Positions 32,374-43,492 of a stretch of 64,000 bases of DNA are shown here, one piece after another (the stretch's first letter is position 1; every line of letters begins with the position of its first letter). Under the pieces are notes generated by a model. That model was not told the DNA's origin and did not search any database. It worked only from the letters and a program-made list of their open reading frames with translations. Where the stretch lies: assembly GCA_030710605.1 (NCBI GenBank), contig CP092877.1, positions 44,562,406-44,626,405 of the forward strand, given 5' to 3'. The stretch is from Cordylochernes scorpioides (Eukaryota; Arthropoda; Arachnida; Pseudoscorpiones; Chernetidae). The translations under genes were made by a program, and so were the position numbers.

Positions 32374-33153
32374 AATTTAAACCAATAACCCTATATTATG
32401 TAATACGTATAACAAGCTTGTCATGTTGTATATAGAACTAATTATAAACTATAACTAATTATACGCATAATTGACGTGTGTCCTTGTATCTCCAGATGTA
32501 ATGTACTGAGGATGAATAAATAAAAAATATATAATAGATTAAAAACTGAGTTAAGAGCAAGATTGAGCGAATCACAAAGTAACTTCTAAAGATAGATGGA
32601 AGCCAACAGACTGGTGCCAGAGTCGAGTTGCGGACACGTGCAGAAAGGCAATACTTCCTGGTCCACTTCCTGGTCCCCTTCCTGGTCCAAAAAAGTTGTA
32701 TAAATAGGACCCCACGTAGCAACAGCCAGTTCAGTTCTAGTCAGTTCCGGTCAGCGTCACCCCTTATCGCCGGTTGTCTCCAACTCATCGACCATGTAAA
32801 ACAGTAAGAAACCTTCTCGATCTCCATCTTTGCTCTTGGCTCAACTTTTTATCTATTCAAGGAACTTCCCTTCTTTCAACTGTGTCGCTTCGTTTTGTGT
32901 GTGTGGACATCCCCAGCTTTTCCACTCTGCCTCGACCACGACTGCCTGTACTTTGGGAGAACTGTTAAAGGTCCTACAAGGTGCAGAGAGGCACTGGAAA
33001 ACTCTCCACCCCTGATTGTCCCTCGCGGTTACTACAGGTTTGACCCTCGGTTGCCACAACTTATACAGAGAGTCGACAGGATCTCAACGCAATATTACAG
33101 CTAGTCGACAGGATCCCTAATCACAGATAAGTCAACCTCAACACAATATTACA
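32370..33153 (+). repeat. LARD 5' LTR
   Basis: 784 bp, from TGATAATTTAAACC to ACACAATATTACA. The end carries repeats of a GTCGACAGGATCTCAA motif that continue past the LTR edge into the internal region. Differs from the 3' LTR by one A in a homopolymer (32526 region) and few substitutions. Confidence 0.92.
32648..32720 (+). promoter_or_regulatory. Putative LTR promoter: triple CTTCCTGGTCC and TATA box
   Basis: CTTCCTGGTCC occurs three times in close succession (32655-32695) just upstream of TATAAATA (32698-32705). The copy in the 3' LTR is the same (about 36789-36841). Repeated ETS-like GGAA cores (reverse strand) before a TATA box suggest the transcription start of the element lies near 32730; this is inference. 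CAGTTCAGTT/CAGTTCCGGTCAG repeats follow. Confidence 0.6.
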
Positions 33154-36100
33154 GAGAGTCGACAGGATCTCAACACATTATTATAGAGAGTCGACAGGAT
33201 TACCACAACGAAGGAGACCACAACGAAGAAGGTAAAAAGACTGTCCAGATAGATAGAAGAGCCAAGAAGCAAGATGGAGGAACAAGCACGCCATACCAAC
33301 GAAACGACCAAGCAATCTTCCCCCCAACGACACAGCCGAACATCCCGCAAAATAAGCCGGTGAGAAGTTACCCACCTTCGACCTTACAACGCAACCATCC
33401 AGACGACATGCCACCATCGCCAAACAGAAGTCACAAGCTTCTACAAGCTCTACATGGCACGCCTTCCACGTCATCAGGACAACAACCAAAGACCAAGTCC
33501 CCTGACTGAACAATCATAAAAACTGTGAGTTTTTAAAAAATCTACTTAACACTCTCTTCATGATAACAACTTGATTTTCCATAAATATAATGTTTATTTT
33601 TACTGTAATTATTTTTTAAATCAAATTTTACCATTTTTATAGCATTTCAATTCAAATTTTAAATATTGTACACCCTCATTTATCATTTTTTACTTTATTT
33701 TAAGCAACTTTTAAATTTTAACTCATTACTTTCAATTTTACATAAAAAATCATATTATATTTTAATTACTCGAATCCTATTTTCTAAACTTATTTGTGTG
33801 TTTCTCTTAATACCTTATTTTTATACCAAAAAAAAAAAAAACACCAATGTCTTAATTAAATACACAAAACTTTGCAAAAAATCATTGTTATGTTCACTAT
33901 TTTATGTACACGCCCCATTCAAATTATAAGACACTATCATGCCATTGCCCTTTTACAAGTATAATTTTCGCACTAACATAAGCAACGATTTAAAAAATAT
34001 ATTCAAATTTTAATAAACATAAATGAAACGCATTTTTTTTTTAATACAAAAATCGAAAAATACACTATCTTCAAAAGCACAACTAGAAATGTAACTGTCC
34101 TTCCCCAAAACAAGTTAAAAATTCCAGTATATCTACACTTCCTCGTCCTTTTCTTTTTACATGCATAATTATTAATAATTCACACATCCCTCGGAACGAA
34201 CTTCAACACACTCCCACCTTACTTTCTCCAATTGGCCACATCTATTAACACGCGATTTAACAACACAGCCAATTTCGAGCCACACGAGATCCATATCGTC
34301 GCGAACACAAAGATTTCACGATAAACATGCCACCTCTATAACAATCTGAAAATTCTCGATGTGTTTTGTACAACCACCACCCATGACTAAAAAATTTGTT
34401 ATTTATTCGGAAACTAGTTAGATGCTGTACCAAAAACGAAGACTTCATGTGACACCTTTCCATACAACACCCACTAGTGTTACACAGCGCACCACAACAA
34501 TTTTCTCACTTAACAGGCCCAAGACGCCTTCATGCCTGTGACACCTCACCAAAGCGTGTCTACGTTGAAGTCGCACTTTAATTCACATCTAAGCCTGACA
34601 TCATTGAATAACATTTTTTTTAATAAGTCCGCAACAACGTCGAAACACAACACTTGCGAACACCGAGAAGACTATATTTTCAAACAGACAAGAGGAGATA
34701 ACTCAACTCGGGACGTAGGCCAGACATGGGATCATGTGACAGTCGGTAACAAAGGGTCGGCAACAAAGGACCGCCTACGTAAATAAACAACCCAGCTATG
34801 CCGGTCGGCATCAAAGGATATGGACACCGATTTCGGCCGCCATGTTGACATCACCAGTTGCAGCGGCGTCAGGTTAACATGACACCTCCAATTCCAGTCC
34901 GCCTGTACTTGAAACTCGTGGTCCAGCTCGCAGAATGGATAGATTGCAGCACTTATAACATTGACTTACCAATCATTACCCAATTTACTTATTAATTTGA
35001 ACTTTAATATTGAAATATTATAACACTTTATATCTTTAATTATCATTATGTGTTTTACAACTTTTACATTGTTTTCACGACCAGTGTGGAATATTTTTTC
35101 TAAACTAGAACGCCATCTTTCATAATGTTAACCCTTTATTGTTATATATTACAATCATCTTCGTCAATACCATCCAATTTTAAGAATCAAGATCGCTCCC
35201 CGTCTGGTCTCACATAATATAATCGGGAAGATCTGGCAAAGACCAACTTCTCAGACCGGACCAAAGCGACATAGGGCCACATTGCCTCCCCATAGGTCAA
35301 ACTAAAGACACCAATAATCTTGGACCTACACCTAGACATTGTGTGAATATGTTCCTTTCTTTTTTTCAGGAACGAATATTTTTTGTTTTCTTTTAACTTT
35401 TCTTCAAAAGAGACATTTTTTTGCTCCATTTGTTACTACTTAACATTTATCTAATCATTAATAACCTTATATCTTTTATATTTTGCTAATTCATTATTAT
35501 GTCTTTTGTATATTACATGTTTGATCTTATCCACTTATACTTTTTTTTATCCGCAATCATATTTTTATCTTTTTATTCACTATATTTTTGTTTAAGTAAC
35601 TTTATTATATGACAATGTTTATTTATCAGCAACCACCGGGCATACAACAATCGTTCTTCAATAATCCTACTTACTAATCACTTCCCTATACTTTTTTCAC
35701 TACCTATTTCAGCCATTGCTAGAAATGACAGTACTGCTTGACAATTTTTCTTTTGATTTCGTAATTCAACAAACTCTTTGAACACAGTTCCCCAGAAGTA
35801 CAAGTCTCGACTTTTTGGTCTAAACACGTTTCAAAAGTTTATCTCAATCATCCGCAGAGCACATCACCAACGCATGCACAAAGCGTTCACTTTTTTCAAT
35901 TTTCAATTTTTTTTTCAGCTCTAGCGGACCACAATCAACCTTTGATTTCAAGTCAAGTCAGACCACCTACTGTCGATACAACAATTCTACTTATCGCATG
36001 GCTCTACCACCCCTTTCAAGTATATTAAGTCTTTTCTTCAACAACTTTTCAACCCAATAACCCTACAATTGTGTCAAAGCACTGTAACCTTATACAGGAT

Positions 36101-36505
36101 CACAGGTGAAACATTGCTTAGGAAGACGCACAAGTCTATATCCTCGCTTTGCACCTGGATCTCAGTATTTGATTGTCTGTGCAACACTTACAATTGCATA
36201 TTCTTCAACCCCTAACCCTATCCAACGCCCGCCAACAATCTTTTAGAACATCATTTTTTATCATCATTATTTTTAGCAAACAAAGGTTTTATCTACAGTT
36301 CTCTTTTATAATGAATATCATAACTTTTAAATTAAACATAAGTTTTATTTTTATAATTTTCAGATATAGCCAAATAAGCATCTTGTTATAGCCCTTTACC
36401 CTCACAGTTTTAATTAATTAAAAGAAATTTTAATTACTTACCTGTGTTAGAGAGGCTTTACCCGCTTAAACCCGGATAAACCCTTTCACTCACGGGGCCC
36501 ATCTA
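33154..36505 (+). other. LARD internal region, no coding content recognised
   Basis: AT-rich sequence with more balanced patches at 33220-33510 and 34190-34940. The first 100 bases repeat GAGTCGACAGGAT. The candidate polypurine tract before the 3' LTR is weak (CACGGGGCCCATCTA). Short frames (at most 110 codons, e.g. 33181-33513 minus) show no familiar domain. Confidence 0.75.
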
Positions 36506-37288
36506 TGATAATTTAAACCAATAACCCTATATTATGTAATACGTATAACAAGCTTGTCATGTTGTATATAGAACTAATTATAAACTATAACTAATTATAC
36601 GCATAATTGACGTGTGTCCTTGTATCTCCAGATGTAATGTACTGAGGATGAATAAATAAAAATATATAATAGATTAGAAACTGAGTTAAGAGCAAGATTG
36701 AGCGAATCACAAAGTAACTTCTAAAGATAGATGGAAGCCAACAGACTGGTGCCAGAGTCGAGTTGCGGACACGTGCAGAAAGGCAATACTTCCTGGTCCA
36801 CTTCCTGGTCCCCTTCCTGGTCCAAAAAAGTTGTATAAATAGGACCCCACGTAGCAACAGCCAGTTCAGTTCTAGTCAGTTCCGGTCAGCGTCACCCCTT
36901 ATCGCCGGTTGTCTCCAACTCATCGACCATGTAAAACAGTAAGAAACCTTCTCGATCTCCATCTTTGCTCTTGGCTCAACTTTTTATCTATTCAAGGAAC
37001 TTCCCTTCTTTCAACTGTGTCGCTTCGTTTTGTGTGTGTGGACATCCCCAGCTTTTCCACTCTGCCTCGACCACGACTGCCTGTACTTTGGGAGAACTGT
37101 TAAAGGTCCTACAAGGTGCAGAGAGGCACTGGAAAACTCTCCACCCCTGATTGTCCCTCGCGGTTACTACAGGTTTGACCCTCGGTTGCCACAACTTATA
37201 CAGAGAGTCGACAGGATCTCAACGCAATATTACAGCTAGTCGACAGGATCCCTAATCACAGATAAGTCAACCTCAACACAATATTACA
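36506..37288 (+). repeat. LARD 3' LTR
   Basis: 783 bp, matching 32370-33153 almost base for base, followed directly by (TA)n. Confidence 0.92.
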
Positions 37289-37330
37289 TATATATATATA
37301 TATACTAGTCGAATGGTGTAAAAACTATAT
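37289..37330 (-). mobile_element. TA tract and inverted Helitron 3' end fragment
   Basis: After the TA repeats comes ACTAGTCGAATGG, the reverse complement of the Helitron end CCATTCGACTAGT at 32315. The hairpin normally found next to it is missing, so it is a scrap or a diverged end. Confidence 0.5.
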
Positions 37331-37385
37331 AATAAAAATATAATAGTGATTCTATATTTAAAATTTAAAGAGTAAACTGATAAGA

Positions 37386-37955
37386 ATGATAATTTTATTA
37401 TATCCTTTATTAGCTAATCTAATACTCTTCTGGTACGAAAGAGAATACTTTCTACAAAATAATGTTAATTGGCAAATATTCCGTTTTGTAGATGACATTA
37501 TTATATTTAATAACCCAGAGTTTAAAAACATAATACCTGAAATATATCCTAAATACTTGAAACTTAAGAACAATGAAAAAATTAATAGAAACAAAAAAGT
37601 TAACTTTTTAGACCTAAATATAAACCTTACAAATAATGCTATTAAAATTTATAATAAAATAAGTAATTATAATTTCAACATTATAAAATACTGTAATATA
37701 AATTCTAATATATCATTAAATTGCTGTAAAGGTATATATTTTGGTCAGTTTCTAAGATTTTATAGAATAAATAATATATTAGAAAATTTCATAGAAGATG
37801 TTAAAAATTTAAACATGGAAATTATTAAAAACAAATTTAGTATTAGACAAGTAAAATATTTCAACAGTATATCAATTATAAAATATTTTAAAAAAATAAA
37901 TGGAAGTATCCATTTATTAAATCAACTTTCTATAATTTCCCTCAATAATAACTAA
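37386..37955 (+). pseudogene. Possible Penelope-like reverse transcriptase fragment
   Basis: A 189-codon, extremely AT-rich frame with PLLANLILFWYERE, then FRFVDDIIIF (candidate RT catalytic DD box), then about 40 residues later NFLDLNINL, and KGIYFGQFLRFYRINN. The order A/LAN, xVDD, FLDL with that spacing recalls Penelope-like RTs. The finger and N-terminal palm, and any GIY-YIG endonuclease, are missing. The start Met is arbitrary because the frame probably continues a truncated protein. Codon use follows the local A+T richness. Other RT classes are possible; I am not certain. Confidence 0.45.
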
Positions 37956-38989
37956 TACAAATTTATAATCTTTAACAGTTAATTAAACTTAAATTATATA
38001 ACCAATTTGAAGATTTTTCACAAAAAAGATTTTAAAAGTAATATTGTATAGAATTGATTTTATTTAATCTCCAATTTCTGGGGAGGAAAATGGAAATTAA
38101 ATAAAAATGAATTTTCAAAAATAATTGCCTTTTTAAAAGAATATTGAAAGATAAATAATGGTTAAATCAGTTATATTAATATAACTAACTGTAAAGATTA
38201 TAAAGTTTGGCTTTCTTCCCTTAACCATTTTCTTTCTTCTTTAGCTGTCTTATTTTGTTCTAAAAATTTCTGAATAAGCACTCTAATTTTGAAGGAACGA
38301 CATGTGTCCCCCCCGCAACAGATGTCAGCCAGAAATAGCTGTTTACAGAGGAGGGCGTCGCGGACGAGGTAGGTTTACAGTTGGAAGTTCCTTAACACTT
38401 GTATTTGTTGGACCTGTTCATATAAATGTTTCACTGAAGCAACTTAATATTAACACATAAAATCTGGTTTAAGAGAGTTCTATGACATAATAGAGCAGGA
38501 GTGAAATGTCGCTTGATTTCTATTTGAAAATCTCCGGTCAAGCAGATCTCATTTTCCATTAATCAATTCATTTAAAATTTGTTTGTATATGTCTGGTCTA
38601 CCATTAGGGTTTCAAAACATAATAACCAAACTTATAACAAAAGTTAATTCATATTATAGATTTATTACTAAATACAACTAGATATATTTATATTATAAAA
38701 TAAAAAAATTTAAAAAATCATATAAAAAAAGGATAAAATATAAAATTATAAAAAATATATATATATATACTAACAATCTTATCTACCTTCTTTACAAAAT
38801 TTTTTTTTCTCTTATTATTAGTTTGAATAAAAGTGCATGGTTCTGTCTTTCTCTCTTTTCTCTAACTACTAAAAATTGTACTATTAAATATATTCTCACT
38901 TCTATTATTCTATATACAAATTAGAGTATGTCTAAATGACGTGTAAAAGCCGACTGCAAAAGACGTTACGTTGTTAAATTTTATTGTTA
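37956..38989. other. AT-rich interval, no gene recognised
   Basis: No convincing coding signal. A small GC-richer patch lies at 38300-38370 (GACATGTGTCCCCCCCGCAA). TATATA tracts near 38755. Confidence 0.5.
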
Positions 38990-39481
38990 TCTATATATAT
39001 AAAAATGAATGTATGTCTGTTTGTTTGTCCTTTATGCCTGACCAAACCACTCATTGGATCGCCATGAAACTTTGGGAAGTTATTTAGTATAGTACTGGGA
39101 AGGTTTCTAGCAAATAAAATTTTTGAAATAACTTTTCGCCTAGAAATAATCAAGATAAATATTCTAATTTATCTGTTATAATTCAACAATCTGCTCTAAA
39201 TATTATCATGATGATACGATGATTTTGTAATGTAGAAAATTAGGAAAGACAAAATTCAGGATGACACGGCAATTTATTTGAGACAAGAATAATGATACAA
39301 TTCAAAGGCAAGATACTATTCCTTTAACTTCCAATTACCGAGGGAACCAATTAATATTGATTTTATTCAACTTATCGAGTATTTTTCAAGGGACCGGGAA
39401 AAAATGTTCACTTTATCGAGAGATTCGTTAGACAAACTTTTACTCGGGTAAAACCCGGGCGAAGCCGGGTACGTCCGCTAG
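38990..39481 (+). mobile_element. Non-autonomous Helitron, family alpha
   Basis: 492 bp. It starts TCTATATATATAAAAATGAA after A (38989) and ends with hairpin AACCCGGGCGAAGCCGGGTA, then CGTCCGCTAG and T (39482). Internal blocks (GATCGCCATGAAACTTTGGG) match the copies at 45620 and 52326. Confidence 0.88.
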
Positions 39482-39680
39482 TTAATTATAAATATATATG
39501 GAGATGATGTATAAGAAGTAAATGATTTTTTTTCTCTCTCTCTCTATTAATTAATAATAATTTACAAATTTTATAATTTGAATTTAAATAATCAAAGAAA
39601 TAAAGATAATTTTAATACAAAACTAAATTATAAAAATGAACAACTATTCATTTTAATAATATATATATATATTATATTAA
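39482..39680. other. AT-rich interval
   Basis: CT tract near 39533 and TA tract near 39658; nothing else. Confidence 0.5.
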
Positions 39681-40365
39681 TATATTAATAAAATGCGAAT
39701 TTCATAAGTGTTGTTCACTAAAAACTTTCGTTACAATGCATCAATTTCGACCAAATTTTCAACATTTATGTAAAACGAGATGGAGCAGGTTTTGCTTAAC
39801 ATCAAAATATTTTTCCTAACATTAACATGCGTAACTTCGCTGTTATCGATTAAATACAAAAAAATCAACAGAGTTAATTTTATTTATATATAAATACAAA
39901 ATTAAATTTCAACAGAGTTAATTTTTTTTACATACTAGCTAATAATCTCAATCTAAAAAATATTCAAAACAAGCAATTTTAAGATAACACCATATGTAAA
40001 ACAGTCGGCCAAGAAAACAAATAACGTGTAATATATAAATAATATAATATATATAATATAACGGTATAATAACGGTATAAAGAAATAATGAGCCTATCGT
40101 TCAAATTTATAATTGTAACGAATAGTATTTTAATTAAAACATTTTAAAAACACACAGTTTGGAACGGGACGTTTCACAAGAGTGACATCCATGGCGCCAA
40201 TTTATAATTGTAACGAATAGTATTTGAATTAAAACGTTTTTAAAATATATACGCACTCGGGTAAAACCCGGGCGTTGCCCGGGCCATTCGTTATCAATAA
40301 TATTGTTTAGGCAAACTTTCTCTTGGAAAAAAAAAACCGGGCGAAGCCGGGTACACATCCGCTAG
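39681..40365 (+). mobile_element. Helitron, family beta, rearranged
   Basis: The first ~340 bp match the beta family in plus orientation (GCGAATTTCATAAGTG, ACGAGATGGAGCAGGTTTTG). Then follow a direct duplication (ATAATTGTAACGAATAGTAT at about 40110 and 40203) and an internal Helitron-type hairpin (AACCCGGGCGTTGCCCGGGC). The true 3' end is ACATCCGCTAG at 40365. It looks like a chimera of two Helitrons. Confidence 0.65.
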
Positions 40366-40378
40366 TATATATATATAT

Positions 40379-40738
40379 TATTGCATCATGGCTAATGAAC
40401 CTATTTTATTTTAATTTTTAATATTATTTTTCATATATTTTGAATTCAAATTTATATTTTATATTTATTTATTTTATTAAACAGAATATATGTATTATAA
40501 ACAGAATATATGTATTATAGAATCATCATTTGTATTTAGGTACACGTGTGACTTGACTGCTCTCTTTGATGTGAGAAATAAATAAATATTATTCTGGAGG
40601 CTACTTAAAGTAGACTTATCTCATTATTCCCTTATATACATTTGTAGGATGGTTGAAACACGTTCTGGTAAGATACAAGACCCAGCACAGGAGAGGACCA
40701 AGTCTGAAGAGTCTGCCAAGCCGCAACCTGGTGCAACA
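40379..40738 (+). repeat. Gypsy-3 5' LTR
   Basis: 360 bp. It begins TATTGCA (the 3' LTR has TGTTGCA) and ends GGTGCAACA. It carries a 20-bp duplication (AAACAGAATATATGTATTAT twice) absent from the 3' LTR. The gag ATG at 40649 lies inside the LTR, so about 30 gag codons belong to it. Confidence 0.9.
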
Positions 40739-41197
40739 ATTGGTAGAGATGCAAGTTCCGAGCCAGTTGTTCTGAACCCCAACATCGACATCCCCAAGTA
40801 TGATGGAACGGAAGACCCTCGCCCATGGATTGAATCTCTTAAAGAAATTGGCTTCCTGTACCATTGGGCAGACTACATTATCTCCCGTTATGCTGCCATG
40901 AATATGATTGGTAGCGCCAAAACCTGGCTGAACCTACACAAGATAAGTTTCACCAGCTGGGAAAATTTCAAGAGCCGCCTAATTGAGGATTTTGCCTCAG
41001 ACGCCAACAAAGAAGAAATGAAGATGAGACTGAACAGGATGCAACAGTGGAATGAACCTGCAATCAGGTTCGCAGAGGATATCCTGGTACTGTGCAACAA
41101 GGTCGACCCCCAAATGGAAGAAGAGACTAAAATAGACTGGGTTATTGGAGGATTTAAAGAAGGAATACTCTTTTGCCCTCCACCTCAACCCTCCTAG
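40649..41197 (+). pseudogene. Gypsy-3 gag, N-terminal part
   Basis: Starts MVETRSGKIQDP and contains a retrotransposon-gag domain (PKYDGTEDPRPWIESLKEIG, SAKTWLNLHKISF, FKSRLIEDFASDANKEEM, VLCNKVDPQMEEE). The frame is lost near 41170, and the expected continuation (PLHLNPPRNTNELL-like) is read in other frames. The nucleocapsid knuckle (ICFKCNKPGHVARYC, CX2CX4HX4C) lies at about 41583-41630 in a different frame, after a proline-rich direct repeat (two copies of GAACACCTCCAAGCCCCAGG at 41343 and 41404). At least two frameshifts separate these parts. Confidence 0.82.
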
Positions 41198-41869
41198 AAA
41201 TACAAACGAACTTCTAGAAATTTGTGAAAAGCTGGATTTGTTCGAAAAGAATTACCAAGAACGTGCGGAAAAATCAAAAGCTCTATAAAATGGACCACGC
41301 TCTCCTCGTCCCCATCATCAAGAGCAATGGAAGAATGCTACGTCGTTCAGAAGACCATATCAGAACACCTCCAAGCCCCAGGCCCCCGCTCCGAGGTACT
41401 ACCAGAACACCTCCAAGCCCCAGGCCCCCACTCCGAGGTACTACCAGAACAAGCCTCTGCCCCAGGTATCTGCCCCTAGTCGATCTTACACTCCCAATCC
41501 TGAGCCAAAACCGGTTTACCCAAGTAAAACATACAATAAGAGTCCAAATTCAAACAGGAATAGGACAGAAGACGGGAGACCAATATGTTTCAAGTGTAAC
41601 AAGCCAGGACACGTAGCGCGGTATTGCAGAGTCAGGTTTGTAAGAATTGTGGAAGAGGACCCCATAGTTACACAAGACAAGGTCGAAGAAGAAATCCGAA
41701 TGGATAATGGAACTGAGAAGTCGAGACCTCTGCTCTACGCTGACGTAAGAAATAGCACGTACTCTGGTATCCCTACAAGGAATAGATATGCCGCATTAGA
41801 AGATTTAAACTAAGCATCGCGCCTGAGTCCGTCAATCAAAGCAAATCGACCATAAATGGAATTAAAAAG
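41198..41869 (+). pseudogene. Gypsy-3 gag C-terminus, frameshifted
   Basis: Residual gag sequence: a P/R-rich duplicated segment (41330-41460), the CCHC knuckle near 41583-41630, then a linker toward the protease. No single frame stays open. An in-frame start around 41870 marks the next readable part. Confidence 0.65.
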
Positions 41870-42589
41870 TTGGACCCCAAATATAAAATGAACATTAACG
41901 TGGATAGAATCGGTATCTGCGAAGCTTTGATTGATACAGGCGCCGATCTTTCAGTGGTCGACCTTAGTACAGCTCTTAACAGAGGTCTTGAAATAATAAA
42001 TCCTGATAAAATGTGCCCCGGACCCGATGGCAAAGAATTAGACATCGTAGGAAATATTGTTTTAAATATAAAATTTGATGACAAAACAATTACACATCAA
42101 TTTGTGATAATGAGAACACATTTGCGAATATTTATACTTGAAAGAGATTTTCTTTAAAAAATGAACGCAAAAATTGATTGTCAGCGTGAAATAATCAAAT
42201 ATGACTTGACAGAAAATCGTGACGTAATCAAATATCAACAGAAGAAAATAAAAAGTGCAAAGGATGCCATTATGCCAGAACTTTCTATTAAATTGATTAA
42301 GGCATTTGTAGAAGCAGAGGATGGCGAATACATCGTCGAGGAGAACCATAAAATGTTTCAAACAAATGGACTTCGACTAACGAGAAGCTTAATAAATGTT
42401 GTGAATAAGGAAACATATATCTGGATAACAAACCCTTACCCTCGACCATTAAAAATATTAAAAAACCAAACATTGTGCTTTGGAAGCCAGCCAGCCGAAG
42501 TGAATCTTATAGAAGAAAGTGAACAAAAAGAGCATGAAGAACCCCAATTTCAGATAAACGAAAATTTATCATATAAGGAAAAGGAGTAA
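41870..42589 (+). pseudogene. Gypsy-3 protease and linker
   Basis: Aspartic protease with ALIDTGADLSVVD near its start and the flap-side IVGNIVLNIKFDD. A TAA at 42155-42157 interrupts the frame, which resumes at once and stays open to a second TAA at 42587-42589. Both stops are in frame with the RT that follows, and each looks like a single substitution in a Lys or Glu codon (AAA or GAA). Confidence 0.82.
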
Positions 42590-43492
42590 TTGAAACAAGT
42601 TTTGGAAAAGTACGCGGATTTGTTTTCGTCGGGATTAGGAAGATCCAACTTAGCGAAACATCGGATTGATACAGAAGGCGCGAAACCGATCAAACACAAG
42701 CCGTATAGGGTGAGCGCGAAAGAGCGAGAAATCATAAAAGAGCAAATTGATGAAATGCTCAGAGACGGCATAATTAGTCCATCCTCGAGTCCATGGTCCT
42801 TCCCTGTAATCTTGGTCAAGAAGCGAGATGGTAAGTACAGATTTTGCGTTGACTACAGAAAATTGAATGATGTAACAATGAAGGATGTTTACCCAATTCC
42901 CAGAATTGATGAAGTATTGGATACACTTCAAGGATCCAAATACTTTTCAGCAATTGACCTTAAATCAGGATATTGGCAAGTAGAGGTTGAGGAGAAAGAT
43001 AAAGAAAAGACAGCCATCACTACAGCACATGGCCTATATGAGTTCAACGTAATGCCCTTTGGTCTATGCAATGCCCCTGATACATTTGAGAGGAACATGG
43101 AAAATATGCTTGGTAATCTTAGATGGCAAATTTTCTTATGTTATCTAGATGACGTAATCATTTATAGCTCGGATTTTTCAACACATCTCAAAAGAATTGA
43201 AGCTGTTTTAAGATGTTTTCGCGAGGCTAATTTAAAATTGAACAACAAAAAATGCCAATTTGCTTTCGAAGAACTGGAGATTCTTGGCCATATAACTAAT
43301 CAACATGGTATAAAACCAGCGGAGCATAATATCAAGGCTATTAGAGATTTTCCTCGACCCAAAAAGATAAAAGAAGTTCAATCATTTTTAGGAATGTGTT
43401 CATATTATAGAAAATTTATCAAAGGTTTTTCGAAAATTGCCGATCCATTAACGAGTCTTATAAAAAATAATGTACCTTTTACCTGGACATAA
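42590..43492 (+). pseudogene. Gypsy-3 reverse transcriptase
   Basis: Full RT domain: KPYRVSAKEREIIKEQ, SPWSFPVILVKKRDG, YRFCVDYRKLND, DVYPIPRIDEVLD, YFSAIDLKSGYWQVEV, MPFGLCNAPDTFER and the catalytic CYLDDVIIY, then LEILGHIT and SFLGMCSYYRKF. It ends at a third in-frame TAA (43490-43492) just before the RNase H. All key RT residues seem present. Confidence 0.9.

Larger units (their letters stand above)
32370..37288 (+). mobile_element. Non-autonomous LTR element (LARD-like), no proteins
   Basis: A 4919-bp element bounded by direct repeats of 784 and 783 bp with TG...CA ends. The internal 3352 bp holds no recognisable gag, protease, RT, RNase H or integrase on either strand, and the longest open frames are about 110 codons. 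It must depend on an unidentified partner. The near-identity of the repeats implies a recent insertion. A diverged relative of its LTR is at 62285-63330. Confidence 0.88.

Noticed and set aside
33181-33513. Minus-strand 110-codon frame as a LARD protein
   Set aside because: No familiar domain, antisense to the LTR promoter, and of a length expected by chance in this less AT-rich patch.
32830-37239. Small genes repeated near 32.8-33.1 and 36.9-37.2 kb
   Set aside because: They lie inside the LARD LTRs and have no domain; the repetition is due to the LTR pair.
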